Positions 8,583-16,631 of a stretch of DNA of 33,833 nucleotides are shown one piece after another (the first letter of the stretch is position 1; each line of letters opens with the position of its first letter). This stretch comes from Bacillota bacterium. GTDB lineage: Bacteria; Bacillota; Clostridia; Peptostreptococcales; Anaerovoracaceae. Below the pieces are notes generated by a model. The model was not told the DNA's origin. It ran no database searches and saw nothing but the letters and a program-made list of their open reading frames with translations. The translations under genes and the position numbers were made by a program. The stretch spans positions 1-33,833 of the forward strand of contig JAFRXM010000019.1 in assembly GCA_017443515.1 (NCBI GenBank). Direction: 5' to 3'.

Positions 8583-9602
8583 ATGATCACATTTGAATCT
8601 TACGAAAGAAGAGAAAAGCAGATCCTTGCCAAGCTCGCTGAGTACGGAATAGGATCCATAGAAGAGGCTGAAAAGATCACAAAGGACGCAGGCCTGGACG
8701 TATACCACATGGTAGAGAAGATCCAGCCGATATGCTTCGAGAACGCCAAGTGGGCTTACACCGTAGGCGCCGCTATAGCCATCAGGAAGGGATGCCGCAA
8801 GGCGTCCGAGGCTGCTGCCGCTATAGGCGAGGGTCTTCAGTCCTTCTGCATCCCCGGATCTGTAGCTGACCGCCGCAAGGTAGGCCTCGGCCACGGAAAC
8901 CTCGGAAAGATGCTCCTCGAAGAGGACACCGAATGCTTCGCTTTCCTTGCAGGACACGAGTCCTTCGCTGCTGCAGAAGGAGCTATCGGTATAGCTGAAA
9001 AGGCAAACAAAGTCCGCACCAAGCCGCTTCGCGTAATACTCAACGGACTCGGAAAGGACGCTGCTCAGATAATCTCAAGGATCAACGGATTTACATATGT
9101 CGAGACCGACTACGACTACCACACCGGCGAGCTGAAGGAAGTCTTCCGCAAGTGCTATTCCAAGGACCCCGAAAGCTCCAGGGCCAAGGTCAACTGCTAC
9201 GGCGCAAACGACGTACAGGAAGGCGTGGCTATAATGTGGAAAGAGAACGTGGACGTATCCATTACCGGAAACTCCACCAACCCCACCAGGTTCCAGCACC
9301 CTGTTGCAGGCACCTACAAGAAGGAACGCATAGAGGCTGGCAAGAAATACTTCTCGGTAGCCTCCGGCGGCGGCACAGGCCGTACTCTGCACCCGGACAA
9401 CATGGCCGCAGGCCCGGCTTCCTACGGAATGACCGATACCATGGGCCGCATGCATTCAGACGCTCAGTTCGCAGGATCTTCCTCAGTGCCGGCACACGTG
9501 GAGATGATGGGTCTCATAGGGGCAGGAAACAACCCCATGGTAGGCATGACAGTTTCTGTAGCCGTTTCCGTAGAGGAAGCCGCGAAGGCAGGAAAATTCT
9601 GA
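8583..9602 (+). CDS. GGGtGRT family protein, function unknown
   Basis: The 339-residue protein carries the signature that names the family, GGGTGRT at residues 262-268, followed by a Gly/Ala/Met-rich conserved tail. It is soluble, with no signal peptide. The glycine-rich motif could bind a phosphate or nucleotide, but that is inference. It is the second gene of a two-gene operon with the scaffold-like protein, behind a good AGGGAGG. Its last 139 bases overlap the 3' end of the convergent ROK regulator gene, so the two transcripts would be complementary there. No enzymatic role is known to me. Confidence 0.85.
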   Translation: MITFESYERREKQILAKLAEYGIGSIEEAEKITKDAGLDVYHMVEKIQPICFENAKWAYTVGAAIAIRKGCRKASEAAAAIGEGLQSFCIPGSVADRRKVGLGHGNLGKMLLEEDTECFAFLAGHESFAAAEGAIGIAEKANKVRTKPLRVILNGLGKDAAQIISRINGFTYVETDYDYHTGELKEVFRKCYSKDPESSRAKVNCYGANDVQEGVAIMWKENVDVSITGNSTNPTRFQHPVAGTYKKERIEAGKKYFSVASGGGTGRTLHPDNMAAGPASYGMTDTMGRMHSDAQFAGSSSVPAHVEMMGLIGAGNNPMVGMTVSVAVSVEEAAKAGKF

Positions 9603-10762
9603 AGCCTGTTCTGCACATAGGCGGCAGCGGGTCCTACATACATTTCCCTGTCTGACAGGGTGGTGTGCAGTATGCGCTTTTCGCTGTAGGCCGGATCGAA
9701 GGCCTTGCAGTGTTCGATAAGCTTGTTCCTTACGGAGTCTATCCGGAACATCTTACCGAAGAGCACTATGCGCCTGGGTGCCACTATGGTAGCAGTATTG
9801 ACGATACTTCTCGCAAACAGATCGATAGCTCCATCGATCTGTTTTTTTATTTCAGGGGAAGCTTTTTCATAGCTTTCTTCAAAGGTCTCCGGGGTAAAGG
9901 ACGGCATTATGGCTCTGAGAGCTCTGTAGGAGACCTTGGTCTCGAGGCAGCCCCGCCTACCGCAGTTGCATATACTTCCGTTCGGATCCATGATAGTGTG
10001 GCCTATCTCGGCCGTCTTTCCGTGGCGTCCTCTGTATATCCTGTCGTCTATGACTATAGTGCTTCCCACGCCGGGGCCCCACTTGATTATCAGAAGATTG
10101 TCCTGGCCGCGGCCGGTGCCGAAGAGCAGGGCAGCTATCGCAAACGCGTCTACGTTGTTTTCCACCATAACGGGAAGATCGAGCTTTCCGCCAAGTATGG
10201 ACCTTATGTCTACAGGATCCTTCCATATTCCGTAGGCCTGTACCGAAATGCCCTTATATATGTCTACGATTCCCGAAATGCCCACGGATACTGCTTTTAT
10301 GCGCTTTCTGCGGGCTTCGGATGTTCTGAAAGAAAGGGTCCTGCACTCTTCTGCTATTCTGTCCAGAAATACTTCGGCCGGAACGCTGTTGTCGGTTGCA
10401 AATCCGGAGATGAGCTCGTTTCCTGATCTGTCTTTGACGGGGTGGCCTTTAAGATCGCAAAGAGCTATGTTGGTCTCATCAGGCTCTATGTTTACAGCAA
10501 AGAAGAACTCAGCATCGCTGCGTATGTCTATCAGGATCTTTTTCCTTCCGACAGCGCCTGCCGATTCGCTGCTGGGTCCGAGTTCCACGAGTAGCTTATC
10601 GGAGATGAGAGCGCTTACTATCTGGGTCACTGAGGCTGCAGTAAGGCCTGTATCCAGAGCTATCTCCTTGCGCGAGACAGGCCCTTTGCTGCATATGTAG
10701 TTGAGTATGAGGGAGCGGTTCTGCTGCTTGACGCGCTCCATGTTCATGCCTGTCCTTTTCAT
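9464..10762 (-). CDS. ROK-family transcriptional repressor of the sulfosugar operon
   Basis: The 432-residue protein has an N-terminal winged helix-turn-helix (about 10-62; the RKEIALDTGL...ASVTQIVSALI stretch is typical) followed by a ROK domain (about 80-390). The ROK zinc site is present: H255 with C265, C267 and C272. The N-terminal ATP motif DxGxT is degenerate (NIEPDET at 91-97), so this should be a sugar-sensing repressor of the NagC/XylR type rather than a kinase. It is the last gene of the sulfoquinovose operon, 9 bases after the isomerase-like gene, behind an AGGAG. It probably controls the operon through the palindrome at 18623-18639. Residues about 390-432 extend beyond the usual ROK end and are encoded antisense to the GGGtGRT gene. 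Confidence 0.88.
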   Translation of the reverse strand: MKRTGMNMERVKQQNRSLILNYICSKGPVSRKEIALDTGLTAASVTQIVSALISDKLLVELGPSSESAGAVGRKKILIDIRSDAEFFFAVNIEPDETNIALCDLKGHPVKDRSGNELISGFATDNSVPAEVFLDRIAEECRTLSFRTSEARRKRIKAVSVGISGIVDIYKGISVQAYGIWKDPVDIRSILGGKLDLPVMVENNVDAFAIAALLFGTGRGQDNLLIIKWGPGVGSTIVIDDRIYRGRHGKTAEIGHTIMDPNGSICNCGRRGCLETKVSYRALRAIMPSFTPETFEESYEKASPEIKKQIDGAIDLFARSIVNTATIVAPRRIVLFGKMFRIDSVRNKLIEHCKAFDPAYSEKRILHTTLSDREMYVGPAAAYVQNRLQNFPAFAASSTETATETVMPTMGLFPAPMRPIISTCAGTEEDPAN

Positions 10763-10771
10763 TGGAATCTC

Positions 10772-12115
10772 CTAGAAACGAAGAACTTCTATATCCAGCA
10801 TGCGTGCCAGTATCTCGAGCTCGTCTGCTGCGTCTTTGTAAATGACCGCATAGTGCGGTTCCCAGCCGTCTTCCACGGTGGTGCGTATGATCTCCTCGGC
10901 GTCCTTTCTGGTCCTGACGACAAGGGATGTGCCAAGGAACTGCTTAGGCCTGTCCAGAGCTTCGCCGGAGGCGATAAAGAACCTGAACTTTCCGTCCGCA
11001 GTGCGTCCTATCCTGAATATCGTTACTTCCGGCGCTGCTTTGCATCCAAACTCCAGGGTGGGGCCTATCTTTCTGTTGCAGTGGACTCCCACGCAGGCGC
11101 CCGTGTCTTTTCTTGCTAAAGAGCAGGCTGCGGTGCCGCAGTGCCAGAAGGATATGGTATTTTCCTGTTCGTCCAGGGATACAGGGTCGCCGAAGAAAGC
11201 AGGCTGCCCTGAAAGCTGCATGCCCAGGTACATGGAAAGAGCTCCGTAGGTATCTGCTTCGCAGCTTGCGGCTACACCCATGTCGTTGAGCATTGCAAGG
11301 ACGGCGCATACCGGGGTGCCAAAAGATGTGAAGAAGTCCGGCCAGCAGCGCGAAGCGAGCGCACCTATGCTGTTTTCCTTAACGTAATCAGTATAAGCTT
11401 TGCAGAGCCTTGCGAAATCCCTGCGGTTCTTTTCCGGGGTGTTCTCAAGGCCGTTCATGCACATCTCGGCATCCTTAAGGAAGCTTTCGCACTCCTCGTC
11501 GCTGAAGCTCTTTGCCTTGTCTATGAGCTCTCTTGCTTCAATGGATTCAAGGCGAACGCCGAACTTTTCGAGCATATCAAGGTCAAGAGCGCGGCCGAAA
11601 CCGAAGCCCTGCGGAGTGTGGCCGACAGCGGCGAGCCTTAGAGACTTCAGGCTGAAGCGCAGTTTTGCTGCGGCGACGGTATCTCTGATCTTTTTCTGTA
11701 CCTTTTCTTCCTGCGGCGCGCCGTATACGTACTCGAACTGTTCTTTTCTGAACTGCTTTATGGCGTTGGCAGCGGAGTAGGCTCCGGTAAGGGAATTGAG
11801 CCTTAAGCGGCCTCCGTCTATAACAGGCTCGCGGAGGGTCCACAGCAGTATAGGCACATCCTTGAAGCGCGCAAGCACTTCCATAGCGTATGCGGCGTTC
11901 GCGAAGGTAATATTCTGGAGCACTATCAGGTCCGGGTCGATAGTATCCAGAAATGCGCTGAGCTTATCTATGGAAAGCAGCATATCCTGCGGGACGGCGG
12001 TGTTTTCACAGACCGAACGCAGAAGGGCAGCAGACTTTTCAAATTCCTTTCCGGCACTCTCCAGGTGGAAGGTCGGAACGCCGATGGGTATATATGCTGT
12101 CTGGAATTTTTTCAT
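10772..12115 (-). CDS. L-fucose/L-arabinose isomerase-like protein, candidate sulfoquinovose isomerase
   Basis: The 447-residue protein belongs to the L-fucose isomerase-related group (COG2407-like). It has an N-terminal Rossmann-like part, a middle domain with a QGFGFGRALDLDMLEKFGVRL-type stretch, and a C-terminal beta-rich domain ending in a conserved GWEPHY and LARMLDIEVLRF-like tail. Members interconvert aldoses and ketoses using a divalent metal. In this operon the obvious job is sulfoquinovose to 6-deoxy-6-sulfofructose, the step before the transaldolase. The DUF4867 protein two genes upstream is a rival for the same step. It starts behind GTGAGGA, 9 bases after the exporter gene. Confidence 0.75.
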   Translation of the reverse strand: MKKFQTAYIPIGVPTFHLESAGKEFEKSAALLRSVCENTAVPQDMLLSIDKLSAFLDTIDPDLIVLQNITFANAAYAMEVLARFKDVPILLWTLREPVIDGGRLRLNSLTGAYSAANAIKQFRKEQFEYVYGAPQEEKVQKKIRDTVAAAKLRFSLKSLRLAAVGHTPQGFGFGRALDLDMLEKFGVRLESIEARELIDKAKSFSDEECESFLKDAEMCMNGLENTPEKNRRDFARLCKAYTDYVKENSIGALASRCWPDFFTSFGTPVCAVLAMLNDMGVAASCEADTYGALSMYLGMQLSGQPAFFGDPVSLDEQENTISFWHCGTAACSLARKDTGACVGVHCNRKIGPTLEFGCKAAPEVTIFRIGRTADGKFRFFIASGEALDRPKQFLGTSLVVRTRKDAEEIIRTTVEDGWEPHYAVIYKDAADELEILARMLDIEVLRF

Positions 12116-12124
12116 AATGTATCC

Positions 12125-12874
12125 TCACTTGAAGAATAGTGTAACTGCCGCGATGAGCAGCAGAATGTATGTAATTATCATGAACACGCGCTGGCTCATG
12201 TGTCTGTACAGAACGCTGCCGATAAACATCCCGCACAGGAGGAAAGGTATCGATATGAGCTGCACCTTAAGAAGCTCCGCGTTCCACTGCCCCTGGAAGA
12301 TCTGGATCATCAGAAGTATCCCGTTAAGAAAGATCCATACTGCTGAGATAGTAGCTCTGAACTCTTCCTTTTTATCCAGGCGCCTTGCCAGGTAAGCTAT
12401 AAGAAGGGGGCCGCCGCACACGAACATGCCGTGTATCAGCCCTGAAGCTGCAAGCAGAAGCGTCTGCAACATCGCATTGCCCCGAGAAGGCTGTTTTTCG
12501 CCTGTTTCAGCGCTTTTTACTGGCAGGGTGGATACTATTCCTCTTATTGCGATCAAAAGCACCAGAACGCCTAATATCGTGTACAGGAGCCCTGGGCTCG
12601 AAGCGAGCAGACTCTTTATCCATACCCCTGCCAGCAGTGCCGGACCCATGAAGGCAAGCACCCTCAGCAGCTCTTTTCTGTTAAGGTCCTTATAGCTGCC
12701 TGCAAGAACATATACCCCCGAAAGAAGGCCGAGGGCGTTCAGCACAGGAACAGCAGTTTCCATGCCTACCAGCCTGACCGAGAAGGGCATAGCCAGTATG
12801 GTCCCGGCAAAGCCTGTTATTCCCTGTATGATGTTAGCGAGCAGTATTACTATATAAAACAGGAACTGCTTCAT
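12125..12874 (-). CDS. TauE/SafE-family permease, probable sulfonate exporter
   Basis: The 249-residue protein is almost entirely hydrophobic with about eight membrane segments in the two-fold pattern of TauE/SafE. The N-terminal NIIQGITGFAG stretch and a second copy around LIHGMFVCGGPLL are typical family features. Family members export sulfite, sulfoacetate or other C2-C3 sulfonates, and several sulfoglycolysis clusters carry one. Here it probably exports dihydroxypropanesulfonate (or sulfolactate). It lies between the DUF4867 gene (1 base gap) and the isomerase-like gene, so it is cotranscribed. The substrate is inferred only from context. Confidence 0.85.
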   Translation of the reverse strand: MKQFLFYIVILLANIIQGITGFAGTILAMPFSVRLVGMETAVPVLNALGLLSGVYVLAGSYKDLNRKELLRVLAFMGPALLAGVWIKSLLASSPGLLYTILGVLVLLIAIRGIVSTLPVKSAETGEKQPSRGNAMLQTLLLAASGLIHGMFVCGGPLLIAYLARRLDKKEEFRATISAVWIFLNGILLMIQIFQGQWNAELLKVQLISIPFLLCGMFIGSVLYRHMSQRVFMIITYILLLIAAVTLFFK

Positions 12875-12875
12875 T

Positions 12876-13574
12876 TTAATACTTTAGTTCTCTGTTCTCA
12901 CCCAGCACGCCGGGGTGGGCTCCCTGTTTTATGAGAGGCTCCCTGTCGGGATGCGCTATGACCCATTTGTTCCTCTGAAGAAGCAGGCCGGCTTCGTGAA
13001 GTCCATCGGCATAGGCCTTGTTCCTTGCTGCTTTTTCTTCATCCGAAAGCGGGGTATTGGTCCCTTTGGGGAGTATCACAGCTGCCATGAAGCCTTCGTC
13101 GCAGACCTTAAGAGGCGAGAGGTGCATAGTGGTCTGGTAAAGCTCTATAGCTGTGCCTTTTTCCACGTAGAACACCTGCGCCCAGTCGGAGACGTAGCTC
13201 AGGTCTTCGGTGAGATCCCAGCTGTGCCCAAGCATCAGGGCAAAGTCCGTGACCGCTATGTTTATCTCGCTGCCTTTGTGGTATTCCAGGCCGTTGAGAT
13301 TGCTGTTCTTTCCGTTGCAGTATCCCGCCTGCAGGCTCATGCCTCCGTAGAGGACTTCGTACATCTTCTTTACGACAGGTTCTTCTTCCAGTTCAGGAAC
13401 TGACGCCACGTAGATGTTTCCTTCTTCGGGGATCTTGGTGCAGCGCTCCATGCAGCTTATGATGCCTGAAGTGTCAAGGCCGGTTACGACCCTGCCGTAG
13501 GTGCGGAACGCGCCGTCGTGGACGCTGTATATAGGGAAATTGTTCTTATTGTTCAGATCTGTTAGTTTATTCAC
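12876..13574 (-). CDS. DUF4867 family cupin-like protein, possible sulfosugar isomerase
   Basis: The 232-residue protein fits DUF4867: the LQAGYCNGKNSNLNGLEYHKGSE-type centre is characteristic. It looks like a double-stranded beta-helix (cupin). Candidate metal ligands are H99 and E103 (YHKGSE), H117 and H151, similar in spirit to cupin sugar isomerases such as D-lyxose isomerase. It starts with GTG at 13574, overlapping the dehydrogenase stop by 8 bases, with AAGGTGG at good spacing. Its place between the reductase and the exporter ties it to the pathway. It may be the sulfoquinovose isomerase, a mutarotase-like helper, or an accessory protein; the sequence does not decide. Confidence 0.75.
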   Translation of the reverse strand: MNKLTDLNNKNNFPIYSVHDGAFRTYGRVVTGLDTSGIISCMERCTKIPEEGNIYVASVPELEEEPVVKKMYEVLYGGMSLQAGYCNGKNSNLNGLEYHKGSEINIAVTDFALMLGHSWDLTEDLSYVSDWAQVFYVEKGTAIELYQTTMHLSPLKVCDEGFMAAVILPKGTNTPLSDEEKAARNKAYADGLHEAGLLLQRNKWVIAHPDREPLIKQGAHPGVLGENRELKY

Positions 13575-14424
13575 CGCGGACCACCTTTATAGTAGCACAA
13601 AAATCTTCTTTGCCAAGCCCCATTTCAAGAGCTTTATCGTATACGCGCGCTGCGTTCTCCTCGCCGGGCATCTTAACGCCGCATTCTTCTGCAAGCTTAA
13701 GGCAGATGTGCACGTCCTTGTGCTCGTTCTGCACGGAGAATGCCGTGGTGTAGTCCTCTTTTGCGAGAGCGTCCTTTTTGGAGTCCAGATACCAGTTGCC
13801 CGCTCCTCCGTAGGAGATGGCCTTTGCGTAGGTCAGCATGTCTATGCCGTTTGCTGCAGCCAGGGTGGAAGTCTCGTTTACGCCGTTCTGGATCTGGGAT
13901 ACCAGAGCGTTGTGGCATATCTTCATGACAAGACCTTTGCCGTTCTCGCCAAGGCGTATTATGTTTTCTCCCATGTAACTGAGTATGGGGCGCATAGCCT
14001 CGAAAGCAGCCGCAGAACCTCCGACGTAGATGCCCAGAGTTCCGGCTATGGCAGCGGCCTTGCTCTTTACCACTGGGGCGTCTATGAATTCAGAGCCGGT
14101 TGCTTTGACCTTTTCGGATATCTCCACGGATACTTTGGGGTCTATGGTACTCATGTCTATGCAGGTCATTCCTGGCTTAAGTACCGGGATGATCTCGTCG
14201 TATACGGCGCGGGAGTGTTCCGAGCGGGGCACCATGCTGATGAATACATCGACGTTTTCGGCGACTTCCCTTGAGCTTTCACACGGGATCGCTCCGAGAG
14301 CGGCAAGCTTATCGATCTTCTCCTGGTGATGGTCGTATACGTAGACCTTGTCATCGTGCTTTTTTACTATGTTTTCAGACATGGACTCGCCCATGATGCC
14401 GAGCCCTACAAATCCTATTTTCAT
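13567..14424 (-). CDS. beta-hydroxyacid dehydrogenase, probable 3-sulfolactaldehyde reductase (YihU-like)
   Basis: The 285-residue protein has the 3-hydroxyisobutyrate dehydrogenase fold. A Rossmann GLGIMG at 7-12 binds NAD(P)H, the hallmark catalytic lysine is K168 in GLVMKICHN with N172 beside it, and a helical C-terminal domain follows. The substrate loop that reads DAPVSGG in ordinary family members is DAPVVKS (116-121) here, introducing Lys120. YihU, the sulfolactaldehyde reductase of E. coli, likewise carries a basic residue in this loop. With the transaldolase directly upstream, the predicted reaction is sulfolactaldehyde to 2,3-dihydroxypropane-1-sulfonate, which recycles NADH during fermentation. 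No aldehyde dehydrogenase for the oxidative alternative (sulfolactate) is present. Confidence 0.85.
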   Translation of the reverse strand: MKIGFVGLGIMGESMSENIVKKHDDKVYVYDHHQEKIDKLAALGAIPCESSREVAENVDVFISMVPRSEHSRAVYDEIIPVLKPGMTCIDMSTIDPKVSVEISEKVKATGSEFIDAPVVKSKAAAIAGTLGIYVGGSAAAFEAMRPILSYMGENIIRLGENGKGLVMKICHNALVSQIQNGVNETSTLAAANGIDMLTYAKAISYGGAGNWYLDSKKDALAKEDYTTAFSVQNEHKDVHICLKLAEECGVKMPGEENAARVYDKALEMGLGKEDFCATIKVVRGE

Positions 14425-14437
14425 GCTTTTGCCTTTC

Positions 14438-15124
14438 TTATTCCTTTGCCGTGTTGTCCCAGGCGTTCTGGAAGGTCTCCATGCCCTGTCGGGTGTAGGG
14501 GTGCTTTATGGAATCTTTGTATACGTCCAGGCCAGCAGTCACTATGTCCGCACCGGCGACTGCACAGTCTACGAACTGCTTGCCTGTGCGCACAGCGGCG
14601 CAGATGATCTGGGTCTTTCCGTAGAAACCGTAGTTCTTGTAAATAGTTACTATGTCCTGGATGTACTGCCTGCAGTCCTCTCCGTTGGCTTCTTTCCAGC
14701 CGATGAACGGGGATACGAAAAGCGAGCCGTTCTTTGCAGGAAGCAGTGCCTGCGCGGGGGAGAACACCAGAGTCACATTGGTGCGTATGCCTTCTTTTTC
14801 GAGGCGGCGGGCCGCGGTGACTCCCGCGAGGGTAGAGGGTATCTTGATGACGAAGTTGCTGCAGATCGCGGATATCTTCCTTGCCGCTGCGACCATCTCA
14901 TCCGCGTCGTCAAGATGCGGGTCGATCTCAACGGAGACGGGGAACTTTTCGTATCCTTCAAGACCTTCTTCCTTTATCCACGCCGCAATGTCGGAAATGG
15001 CTGTAAGGAAGGGCTTTCCGGAATTCATTATGTGCCTGGGGTTTGTTGTGACTCCGTCTATTCCGAAAGTATTATACGCTTCTTTGATCTCGTCCAGTTT
15101 TGCGCTGTCTAAAAAGTATTTCAT
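14438..15124 (-). CDS. sftT: transaldolase, probable 6-deoxy-6-sulfofructose transaldolase
   Basis: The 228-residue protein is a short transaldolase of the fructose-6-phosphate-aldolase/TalC size class. It has FLDSAKLDEIK at the start, GVTTNPR at 24-30 and the Schiff-base lysine K94 in FVIKIPST. In sulfo-TAL sulfoglycolysis (SftT/SqvA) the enzyme moves the dihydroxyacetone part of sulfofructose to glyceraldehyde 3-phosphate, giving sulfolactaldehyde and fructose 6-phosphate. The assignment rests on the neighbours: sulfoquinovosidase, sulfolactaldehyde-reductase-like enzyme, TauE/SafE exporter, and no sugar kinase. By sequence alone it could be an ordinary TalC-like protein. It starts behind AGGAGG with 5-base spacing. 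Confidence 0.87.
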   Translation of the reverse strand: MKYFLDSAKLDEIKEAYNTFGIDGVTTNPRHIMNSGKPFLTAISDIAAWIKEEGLEGYEKFPVSVEIDPHLDDADEMVAAARKISAICSNFVIKIPSTLAGVTAARRLEKEGIRTNVTLVFSPAQALLPAKNGSLFVSPFIGWKEANGEDCRQYIQDIVTIYKNYGFYGKTQIICAAVRTGKQFVDCAVAGADIVTAGLDVYKDSIKHPYTRQGMETFQNAWDNTAKE

Positions 15125-15151
15125 GTTTTCCTCCTGAGGTATGTTTTGTTA

Positions 15152-16630
15152 TCAGAACTTGAGAGCATTGTCCCTGTTCCAGAGTTTGTCGAACTTAAAG
15201 CCTGTGACCTTCTCGCAGACCTGTATCTCTTCGGGCGTTGCTTCGGAGCTGTCTTCGCCCTTGCGCCTTGCTATCTCTTTCTTTATGATGTTGAACTCGC
15301 GCTGTTTCATCGGGAAGAGGGCGGTAAAAATGATAGCAAACACCATAAGAACTATAGGTGCGAAAATGTAGATCATAGCTATGCCGCGCTGGGTGGAGAA
15401 AGCCTGCCTGGCTCCGCTGCTGGCCAGCATCTCGTCGTAGCCGACCCACGAGAGCAGCAGTCCTATGATAGCGGTGGATATGCCTGTCGCGATCTTCCTG
15501 ATGAATGTCGCCATTGCTGAGCAGGTGCCGGGCCTGTTGATGGAAGTGATGAGCTCGTCCACATCTGCCATGTCGGCGAGTATGGCGTAAATGGTAGTTG
15601 AGGACCCGGCCATGCCCAGACCTATGATAAACGACAGAATAAGTATTACAGTAAAGCTTGCACCTTCGTGGCTGAAGAACAGCAACGCCAGTGTAGCTAT
15701 GATCCTGACGGGGAAGCCTGCAAGAAGCGGGAACTTCTTGGAGGTCTTAGCCATTATGAACCTGAAGATTATAGTTCCTACGAACTGTGAGAGCAGGATC
15801 ACGGCCATAAGGTAGGTGAACCTTCCGCCGCCGTATGCGTTCAGAACGTCGTCCACGTAGTAAACAGCAAGGCCTGTCACGAAGTCCGCGGCGCCCTGGC
15901 CGAAGAGGAATATCGCTATGAATATCAGGAAGCTGCGGCTCTTATATACCGTAAGGGACTGGATGAAGCTCTGCCCGAAGCCTATCTTTACGACTTCCTT
16001 CTGCTTTTCCCAGGTCCCGAAGAAGGTGAGGAGTATCACTATCAGGAATATTATGCCGAAGATCAGGGCTACGGTGAGGTAGGGGCCGGCCTTGGTGTTG
16101 TCTTTTATGAGCAGGGTCGGAATGAGGCCTGCCAGGATAGCTCCGAAGGTGGAGAATATCATACGTGTGCCGGAAAAGCGTGCCCTGGTGGTGTAATCGT
16201 CCACCATGTCGGGAAGCAGTCCGTTGTAGGGCACCATAACGATGGTAAATCCAGTGGAGAACAGCATGTACATCAGCATGTAGAAGATGTATTTTGCCGT
16301 CATGGAACTGCCGCTTCCTATGCTTATCCACATCAGGACGAAGGTAATGGCGCTGACTATGCTTCCCACAAGTATGAAGAAGCGCTTGGCTCCGAACCTG
16401 GATCTGGTGCGGTCACAGATGTTGCCCATGATCGGGTCGGTTATGGCGTCCCAGATCTTGCCTATGAGCGGAATGGTGCCGGCCAGAGCAGTCGGCATGC
16501 CCAATGCCTTTGTAAGGAATACGGTGTAGAACGTGCTGATGACAACGAACGCTCCGCCGCCGTAGATGTCCGCAAAGCCGTAGCTCATGCGCGACCACAG
16601 GCTGTTTTCTCGCTGTTTAATGTCTTTCAT
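15152..16630 (-). CDS. GPH-family sugar:cation symporter, probable sulfoquinovose(side) importer
   Basis: The protein (492 aa from the chosen start) has about 12 membrane segments and the MelB-type signatures of the glycoside-pentoside-hexuronide symporters: an N-terminal GKIWDAITDPIMGNICDRTRSR-like loop and a later GSSTTIYAILADMADVDE. E. coli YihO and YihP of the sulfoquinovose cluster belong to the same family. It follows the sulfoquinovosidase gene directly. I chose the ATG at 16630, not the one 30 bases upstream, because GGAGG inside the end of the upstream gene sits 5 bases before it and the two genes then do not overlap. The C-terminal tail of about 50 residues is cytoplasmic and charged. 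Confidence 0.88.
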   Translation of the reverse strand: MKDIKQRENSLWSRMSYGFADIYGGGAFVVISTFYTVFLTKALGMPTALAGTIPLIGKIWDAITDPIMGNICDRTRSRFGAKRFFILVGSIVSAITFVLMWISIGSGSSMTAKYIFYMLMYMLFSTGFTIVMVPYNGLLPDMVDDYTTRARFSGTRMIFSTFGAILAGLIPTLLIKDNTKAGPYLTVALIFGIIFLIVILLTFFGTWEKQKEVVKIGFGQSFIQSLTVYKSRSFLIFIAIFLFGQGAADFVTGLAVYYVDDVLNAYGGGRFTYLMAVILLSQFVGTIIFRFIMAKTSKKFPLLAGFPVRIIATLALLFFSHEGASFTVILILSFIIGLGMAGSSTTIYAILADMADVDELITSINRPGTCSAMATFIRKIATGISTAIIGLLLSWVGYDEMLASSGARQAFSTQRGIAMIYIFAPIVLMVFAIIFTALFPMKQREFNIIKKEIARRKGEDSSEATPEEIQVCEKVTGFKFDKLWNRDNALKF

Positions 16631-16631
16631 C

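Noticed and set aside
9647-9661. A 6-7 bp hairpin (CCCTGT / ACAGGG) just after the GGGtGRT stop.
   Set aside because: It is too short, has no following T tract, and lies in the coding part of the ROK gene. Not supported as a terminator.
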